From contig OZ024736.1 in assembly GCA_964016875.1 (NCBI GenBank), positions 44,176,707 through 44,240,706 of the forward strand: a stretch of 64,000 bases of DNA. Direction: 5' to 3'. A program made the translations under genes and the position numbers. This DNA is from Fallopia convolvulus. Lineage: Eukaryota; Streptophyta; Magnoliopsida; Caryophyllales; Polygonaceae. Every line of letters begins with the position of its first letter. Within the stretch, counting starts at the first letter, position 1. Below, one piece after another: positions 57,941 to 64,000 of this stretch. Below the pieces are notes generated by a model. The model saw nothing but the letters and a program-made list of their open reading frames with translations. It had not been told where the DNA came from and searched no databases.

Positions 57941-58813
57941 CAACATATAAAGTTGTCCCTCTCTTCTTAATAAATGCCCCATCAATTTTCAAAATCCTAT
58001 TAAAAAATAATTTTGTTGGCAATATAAATAACTCCATTAATTGAAAATAAGATATCAAGCAAATATAAGAATTTTTGTCCAATAAATTTCTTTATTTAAT
58101 TAAGAGAGAAGTTTTAAATAAAATTAGAAAAATTTTGAAAATTTTCTGTATTTTTAGTTTTTTACTAATGAAAGTACATGGTAAAATCTATAAATTTAAA
58201 TATTCTAATTTTAAAAAATCATAATAATTTTACAATTAAATATCTTAATGGCACATTTAGAAATGTATAATTCAATTGTATATTAGAAAAATAAAACAAA
58301 TAAAAGACAAATTTATTTTCACCCGTATGGCCGTATAGGTATGTATATCATAATAAAATTATTCTTAAAATTAAAATATTATCGTAATCTTCTTATCTAC
58401 ATATTAATCCAAAATTTTAATATTTAAGTAATTAATATAAATTAAATTAAAATCTTAATAAAGTTATTCATTTTGGTCAAATAAAACGTGTTGTAAATTT
58501 TGTATTAAATTCCACCAATGTTGAAATATAATAAGTATGTAAAACTTATATGAAAGAAATTAAATTAATATTTATAACCGGCTATACATCTCATTTTAAA
58601 GACTTCAAACTTCCTTATTCCAAATATAAAAAATAAAAAATATATATCATATAAGAAAGCATATGAAAGATAAAATATCATTAACGATTATTCAAAATTT
58701 CATATGTACGAGAACCACATTAATTTGAATATGAAAATAAATCGTTGGTAGATTAAGCAAGTAAAATTAAAAGAATACTTCAACTGTCAAATTAAGATGG
58801 ATAAGAATTTTTC

Positions 58814-59225
58814 ATATCTTAAATTGGTATGCAATATGCACCAATTAAATGATGAAATAATTTATATAGTTACGATTTTTAACATTTTGTTTTTTTATAT
58901 TATAAATATTTATGGTATTTCATAATATAATTCAATTGGATCTAATTTAGTATGATTGATCACTTGTTTTAATTTTTAAAAAGTTAAAAATTTAAATTAT
59001 ATAATATAGAATACAAACTCTTACCCTTCCATTTTTTATATCTTAAATTGGTATGCAATATGCATCGATTAAATGATCAAATAATTTATATAGTTACGAT
59101 TTTTAACATTTTGTTTTTTATATTATAAATATTTATGGTATTTCATAATATAATTCAATTGTGTCTAATTTAGTATGATTGATTACATGTTTTAATTTTT
59201 AAAAATTTAAAAATTATATAAATAT
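58814..59225 (+). repeat. 224-bp tandem duplication
   Basis: ATATCTTAAATTGGTATGCA opens both units (58814 and 59038). The match continues through TTATATAGTTACGATTTTTA and TTTATGGTATTTCATAATAT. The copies differ by few changes. Flanking DNA is AT-rich without genes. Confidence 0.9.
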
Positions 59226-60044
59226 AGATACAAACTTCGACGGACTTAGAACTCTAGTTTCCTACAAAAATCTCTCTCAAAGACCAATAAATGAGCTATA
59301 TTCTAAAATAATATAATTAAATAGATAAATTTTTGTATCCTCACAAGAAGTTGAATGGGCATGACGAACAACCCACCTTATATTTAAAAACTAATTTTTT
59401 ATTAATTGAGCTTTTTTAACTAAATTCATTTCTCTCTATTTATGTGAAAAAAAATTAATTAGAGTTTTATTTGAAAATAATAAAAATTAATTTATCTTTG
59501 ATTTTTTTTATCTATCTATGTAAAATATTTATCTTAAATTAATGTTTTTTAAACAAATGGTTATGTTTGGATACACGAGATAATGCATTATAATCTAAGA
59601 TTTTAATGAAAAAATTACTATATCTTTTCTTTAATTTCCATTTTGACTTATTCGTGTAAATATTGACGTTTTTTATCTTTAAGTATTTCAATCTTTATTT
59701 GTATTTGTTCATCTTTTCTTATTAATAATATTTTTTACTTTTATTTAAAATATTTTTAAGGAATTGAATTTGATTAAAAATTATAAGAATTTACATTATT
59801 TTTACCTATTTATCTATTTTTGAAAAAGATTTTAAAATTGAATTATTTTAATTAAAATAATTTATTTATATTTTTTCATAAATAAATTAGAATTTAGCCA
59901 TCAAAATCATATTGGGCACAACTTAATAATTTTGGCTTCGTCTCATATTATTACATTTTAAAATTTATATAAATTTTTTCTAATAAACAAATGTTTTTAT
60001 TTTATATTAAAATAAAATCTTATTTATTAAATACATAAAAATAT

Positions 60045-60085
60045 TAAATCAATATAGTCGTGCATAACACGACGGGTATAACTAG
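60045..60085 (+). mobile_element. Helitron-like 3' terminus nested in the 5.7-kb element
   Basis: Hairpin GTCGTGCATAACACGAC is followed by GGGTATAA and CTAG (60082-60085), then T. The plus-strand 5' end is not certain. Confidence 0.55.
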
Positions 60086-60526
60086 TTTATAAGAATATAC
60101 GGGTATTATATTAAGTCAAAAAAATCATATTGCCGATTCATTCTAGTCAAATGTGCAGTTAATGAAATAATGTGTGGATTTAATTTAGATTAGCAGTAGC
60201 ACACCCAATTTTATTAAAAATTTATATGAAAAAAACATCCAAATACACCATTGTGCGGGTTGTGAACTCGCACAAATTGTTATGTGCGTGTTTGCAACCT
60301 GTCCAAGACGCTAAGCGTGTTTTCGACCCGCACAAAATAATCCGGTTTTTACTTAATTTTTGAACGGGTTAGGGATCCGTACAAGAAAACCCGGTTTTTT
60401 CTTATTTTTCGGAAGGATTTGGGATCCGCACACTACGAATCCGGTTTGTTTTATAAATTCATGGGAGGATTTAGGATCAGTACAAACAAGAGTGCGCAAC
60501 ATAAAAAAAAGAGTGCGCAAAATTTT

Positions 60527-60704
60527 ACCGCTTTAGTAATAGTGGGATTCACTACTTTTGATCCTAGTATACATCCCAATATCCCATCCGGTGAATATGT
60601 GGTGTGAGTAGGAGCCAAGTTAGCCTTTTTTTGTGTTTATATAGCGAATATAATTGTAGACCAAGGAAATTTTTGCTCACAAAAAGGTCAAGTATAATAT
60701 TCTA
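60527..60704 (+). repeat. segmental duplication copy B, part 2
   Basis: It matches 38,733-38,905 (GTGGGATTCACT, GGTGAATATGTGGTGTGAGT, GCGAATATAATTGTAGACC). It ends at the Stowaway insertion point. Confidence 0.9.
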
Positions 60705-60869
60705 CTTCCTCTTTATCTCCGAAAATCGTTCATTATTTTTTTTCAGATGTCCCGAAAAATTTATTTACCTTTCTATCTTTTTTTTATATTAATCTTTATT
60801 ACAATATTATTTTTTATTCACGTATATTATTCAATAAATATTCTCTTTCAACACTTGGGATCGGTGGAG
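60705..60869. mobile_element. Stowaway-like MITE
   Basis: The 165-bp element has ends CTTCCTCTTTATCTCCGAAA and GGGATCGGTGGAG and TA at both borders (60703-60704, 60870-60871). The Tc1/mariner-type TA duplication fits. The matching place in copy A (38,899-38,905) has no insert. Confidence 0.65.
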
Positions 60870-60883
60870 TATTTTTTTAGCTA

Positions 60884-61594
60884 CTAGAATGTTTAATCCG
60901 TCCGTTGGACGGGGCAATTTTATGTACTATGTTTATCATTTGAAAAATACATATATTTTTGATTATCATAAGGTAATTATAACATGTATTGACTAAAATC
61001 TAAATATTATCATATAAAAAGATTGAATAAAAATAAATCGTGAAAATTTTAAGTCGAACGGAATAATATTATTTTGTGTATGGTATATTGGTATGTAATA
61101 TGTTTCTATTTAACTTCTACTATTATTCCGCAATACCCTTTCGAGCAAAATTATATTTTTCATTCTTTTCTTGCAAATTGGGTTATCTTTTTTTTGGCTT
61201 AATAGTGAATGAAATACATATGCAAAAAGTGAAAGACTTATAATGAGAAAATACTAGAACATAAAAAATTATGCATTAAATTAATATTTATCTTTTGTTT
61301 GTAATGTGAATGATTGGCTTATCTTTTTTTACTTTTATTTGTAATATCAAAAGTTATAATTTAATGGTTTTAATTTACTTAGGTAATACCAAATGTTTGA
61401 TATTATTATTGTGTTTAATATTAATAGTTGCAAAATTAATGGTGTAATGCCAAAGGTTGATATTATGCTATGTGTATAATATCAAATGTTGATGTCATAT
61501 CTTTTGTGTAATACCAAAAGTTGCAAATTTAAGATTGATTATTATTGAGCAAAACCTTTTAACTTTATATTAGATTTACAATAGCTTAAGATTA

Positions 61595-61645
<51 letters not shown>

Positions 61646-61855
61646 TATTGTAAAAAAAATAATTTGGCAAAATAAAATGCTCTCAAGAAGATTTGAACTT
61701 AAGACCTATGAGTTAATAAGAAACACCATTACCACTATACTATAGATATATTTTTTGAATTTTTATCACCTAAATTTATATTATACATAGATTTGTAATA
61801 AATTTTATGCATTTATATTGCCTTTGAGGATAACTTTTAAGTTGTTATAGATAGA
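60884..61855 (-). mobile_element. Helitron-like element with an empty site in the same window
   Basis: On the minus strand the 5' end TCTATCTATAACAAC is at 61855 with A outside. The 3' hairpin CCCCGTCCAACGGACGG, then ATTAAACATT and CTAG, reaches 60884, with T outside. Copy A reads TTTTAGCTATAGGG where this copy reads TTTTAGCTA, the element, then TAAGGC: insertion between A and T with no duplication. It contains an (ATT)n run at 61,592-61,645 and a degenerate tRNA-like stretch near 61,690. Confidence 0.8.
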
Positions 61856-62256
61856 TAAGGCTTATCTAGCTAGTTTGCATCGTTTAATTCATTAACTTCC
61901 GTAAACACCAAAAAACAAATATGGAAAACTCTAATAGTCTATTTAACGTCGCTTGTTGGTCAAATTTTACTTTAAATTTAACTGGAATCTCTTAAATTAT
62001 TGCTCAAGCTCACGACAAATTTTAAATGTTTAAAAGAATTATTTGTGATTGTGTATAATGCCGACGATAGCTAGCTAACGGGTGGAGAAAAATGATCAGG
62101 AAATGGACTAAATAGTTTTGTTATTTGATCTGCATTGACTGCATATATATACTGATGACAGTACATATATTTGAACAGAAATAAAATCTTAGAATATGAC
62201 AAAAATCACGCTGTTTAAGGACCTTACAAGCAACACGCATACCTACGCAAGGTACT
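61856..62256 (+). repeat. segmental duplication copy B, part 3
   Basis: It matches 38,912-38,943 (TAGTTTGCATCGTTTA) and then 40,750-40,930 (AAATGGACTAAATAGTTTT, TTAGAATATGACAAAAATC, AAGGACCTTA). Similarity to the FT-like gene 2 upstream region stops near 62,256 and no PEBP exon follows. Confidence 0.85.
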
Positions 62257-62311
62257 AATAATAATAGGCTGCTGGCTTCGCTACGGTGGGGAGCGGTTCA
62301 TAGAAGGACGG

Positions 62312-62971
62312 ATGCTCTCGCCTGGGGGCTTGTACTCTCAGCGTGTTTCCCGGGCGTCCATATCAAGAGGAATGATGAAGAACATCTCTTCCCTTCTCTG
62401 GGAGGTGAAGAGAACGGCATCGCAGACTGCTTCACTCGTCAGGATTCAACTGAGTACCTCTTGTATTCACTATCTCATGGAGAAAAATAGGAAGAACAAA
62501 TCCTTTAAGCAGGTACGGTGTACTGATTCCTCTTTTTCTAAAGAACAAAATCAGATTGACCCATTAGCTGATCCATTTGAAACTCTGCCTACCATGGTCC
62601 AAGTGACCTTTAAGGGTGGCATCTCTTCCAAGCCTTGTGAGGCTGGTCCCTCGGGACCTAAGAAAGAAAAGGGGATATCGATAGGTAAATTCGATATGAA
62701 TGCCTTTCTTGACCAGCTTTCGGGTGCTAGAGAAAACATAAACCACCTTAAAGAAACCCCTCTCTTTGTCTTTGTCTTGGGTGATTCCATTGAAGTAGTC
62801 AAATTAAAGCAGAAACTTAGAATTGATTGGCATTTGAAAGGTGATTTAGATGTCCATTTGAGAACTAAGGACCGGTTATGGGCAATTGTATACCTTTGTT
62901 GGGGGATTATGATGTGTAAACTACTTTCATCCTTTTGGTGTACTGGGTTGGGTACACAGGTGATTTGCTAA
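62312..62971 (+). CDS. unidentified coding-like frame
   Basis: There is an uninterrupted frame of 219 codons, richer in GC than its surroundings. A likely start is the ATG at 62312 or the one at 62363. Visible features are a Lys/Ser-rich part (residues 55-75), a PLADPFETLP segment and the phrase ETPLFVFVLGDSIEVVKLKQ near residue 148. I recognise no domain. It begins about 55 bp after the segmental duplication ends, so it may be part of another mobile element or an exon of a gene running right. Confidence 0.35.
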   Translation: MLSPGGLYSQRVSRASISRGMMKNISSLLWEVKRTASQTASLVRIQLSTSCIHYLMEKNRKNKSFKQVRCTDSSFSKEQNQIDPLADPFETLPTMVQVTFKGGISSKPCEAGPSGPKKEKGISIGKFDMNAFLDQLSGARENINHLKETPLFVFVLGDSIEVVKLKQKLRIDWHLKGDLDVHLRTKDRLWAIVYLCWGIMMCKLLSSFWCTGLGTQVIC

Positions 62972-64000
62972 TGATCATTGTCTTGCAGAACTTGAAACTA
63001 CTATACTGTTGCTTGAATAAATATATAAGCAAGTTATTAAGTGTTTACTGCATTAGTGCTTACTTTTATGTTATTTTGGAAGAGAATGATATTAGACACA
63101 ATACAAAAGAAACATTAAGAAGGATCAGTAATGAGTATGAGATATGGATGTTGATTACAAGTGGTGATGCCTTTAAAATGAAAGCTTGGTTGGTTCATTC
63201 TTGGAGACCCATGCTGGAAAAAATACTTGAGAAGCATATGAATGTTGAGAATTATGTAAAATTAATGAATTTTGAGAAAAATGGAAATAGCCAACCAAAT
63301 GAATGTTTACTGTTTTTATATGATAATGTCATTCCAATTATAATCTACATCCATTCCATTTATGGATTGATGGGTTCTGTGCATATGAGACTCAGGAAAA
63401 TTATTGAAAACAGTAACCGGTGTAGTGTGCTGATGTTATGGTGGCTTAATTATTCGATAATCATGGTTCATTCTGGCCACTTGCAACTAAGTAAATGTTT
63501 TGTAAAGTGGTTTTGTATTCACTATCGATGCCATGTGAGAATCTGTAAGAAACAAGAATAAGAGGAAAGCAAAATAAAAAGGCAAAGGAGGAGCTCCTTG
63601 ATACTGGTACTTAATGCTAGCATGGTGGTCAAGAACATCGGGAAAGTTGAACAATGGAGAGGCCAATATGCAATTAATAAAGAAAAGAGACTATTGGAGC
63701 AAAGAAGAGGAACAGAGACACAGATAACGAACATGAAGAGCATGATTTGGAAGCAAAGTGTGGAAGCATTTAATGTTGACAGAGTAATGGGCTATGTTAA
63801 AAACTATAGTTGGTATAAGCATTGGTTAGTCTATGATTGTATAGAAATGTTTGTCAAAAATTGCAAGTTCTATAACAACGCTGTACAGGACTGCAGAAAT
63901 CTACATTTTCTTTGGTGTAAAAGGACTATATATAATAGCTTTGATTATAACAAGGACATGATAACTTCTGAGGATATGAGCAGGTTTGGAAAAGCAGACC
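62935..64000 (+). pseudogene. unidentified long frame reaching the window edge, one stop
   Basis: A single frame runs about 355 codons from 62,935 to 64,000, broken only by TAA at 63559-63561. It then continues open (ATG at 63622) to the edge. The translation is rich in Cys, Trp, Tyr, Met and Lys and matches no family I know. A CTTGCAG acceptor-like site at 62,983-62,989 could make this a later exon of the frame at 62,312. There is no sign of RT, integrase or transposase motifs. Confidence 0.3.

Larger units (their letters stand above)
54829..60521. mobile_element. 5.7-kb element with inverted ends and palindromic subterminal repeats
   Basis: The ends are inverted: TTTGCGCACTTTTAATTTTA at left; at right, TTTTGCGCACTCTTTTTTTT when reverse complemented. 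Inside each end is an array of 19-21 bp near-palindromes: GCGGATTCGTAATCCGCAC (54869), ACGGATTCTAAACCCGTAC (54917), ACGGGTTCTCATCCCGTAC (54978), one near 55,012, GCGGGTTGGCAACCCGCCC (55052). At right there are six, between 60,255 and 60,485, including GCGGGTTGTGAACTCGCAC. Copy A of the segmental duplication lacks the whole block. No transposase is readable; the inside is AT-rich and holds other insertions. Superfamily unknown; exact ends uncertain by about 10 bp. Confidence 0.75.

Overview
The window is nuclear DNA of a flowering plant, most likely a eudicot. Genes have canonical GT-AG introns, intergenic DNA is AT-rich, and there is a dense layer of nested plant transposable elements (Ty1/copia, Ty3/gypsy, TRIM, hAT, Mutator-like, Stowaway, Helitron, SINE-like). 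The species cannot be fixed from the sequence. Three protein genes look functional: a cohesin kleisin of the RAD21/SYN4 type (14,801-22,030, + strand, 14 exons, about 1,208 aa) and two FLOWERING LOCUS T-like PEBP genes in tandem (34,540-36,188 and 41,132-42,661, + strand, four exons each, 187 and 178 aa).

Layout. 1-3,447: a large copia element on the minus strand running off the left edge, with gag, protease, integrase and the start of RT, a PBS and an LTR. 3,450-9,860: a decayed PPR-like frame, small tandem repeats and a hAT MITE (7,877-8,553) set in a SINE-like unit. 9,860-12,530: a very decayed Ty3/gypsy element on the minus strand. 14,300-22,250: the RAD21 gene with its leader. 22,900-34,300: repeats only, including an LTR-like promoter block, a Helitron end, two sibling MITEs with 10-bp target duplications, and a GC-rich hAT MITE. 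34,430-36,190: FT-like gene 1, with a Helitron in intron 2. 36,200-41,050: repeats, one copy of a segmental duplication, and a 5'-truncated copia inserted just upstream of FT-like gene 2. 41,055-42,661: FT-like gene 2. 42,700-47,900: nested LTR-retrotransposon debris. 48,119-49,500: two fragments of a DNA topoisomerase II pseudogene separated by a TRIM array. 50,885-52,021: a copia element with both LTRs, reduced by an internal deletion that joins gag to the end of RNase H. 52,422-54,340: a Helitron. 54,725-62,256: the second copy of the segmental duplication, split by a 5.7-kb element with palindromic subterminal repeats, a Stowaway MITE and another Helitron. 62,270-64,000: an unidentified, mostly open, coding-like stretch leaving the right edge.

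How the genes relate. The two FT-like proteins keep the 14-3-3 contact residues and the FT-type Tyr of the ligand pocket, so both are expected to be florigen-class rather than TFL1-class. They differ in the external loop and in the adjacent LYN/IYN triad. The DNA upstream of gene 2 was duplicated to 54.7-62.3 kb without a PEBP gene behind it in this window. Because one copy keeps empty sites for insertions seen in the other, several element boundaries can be checked inside the window itself.
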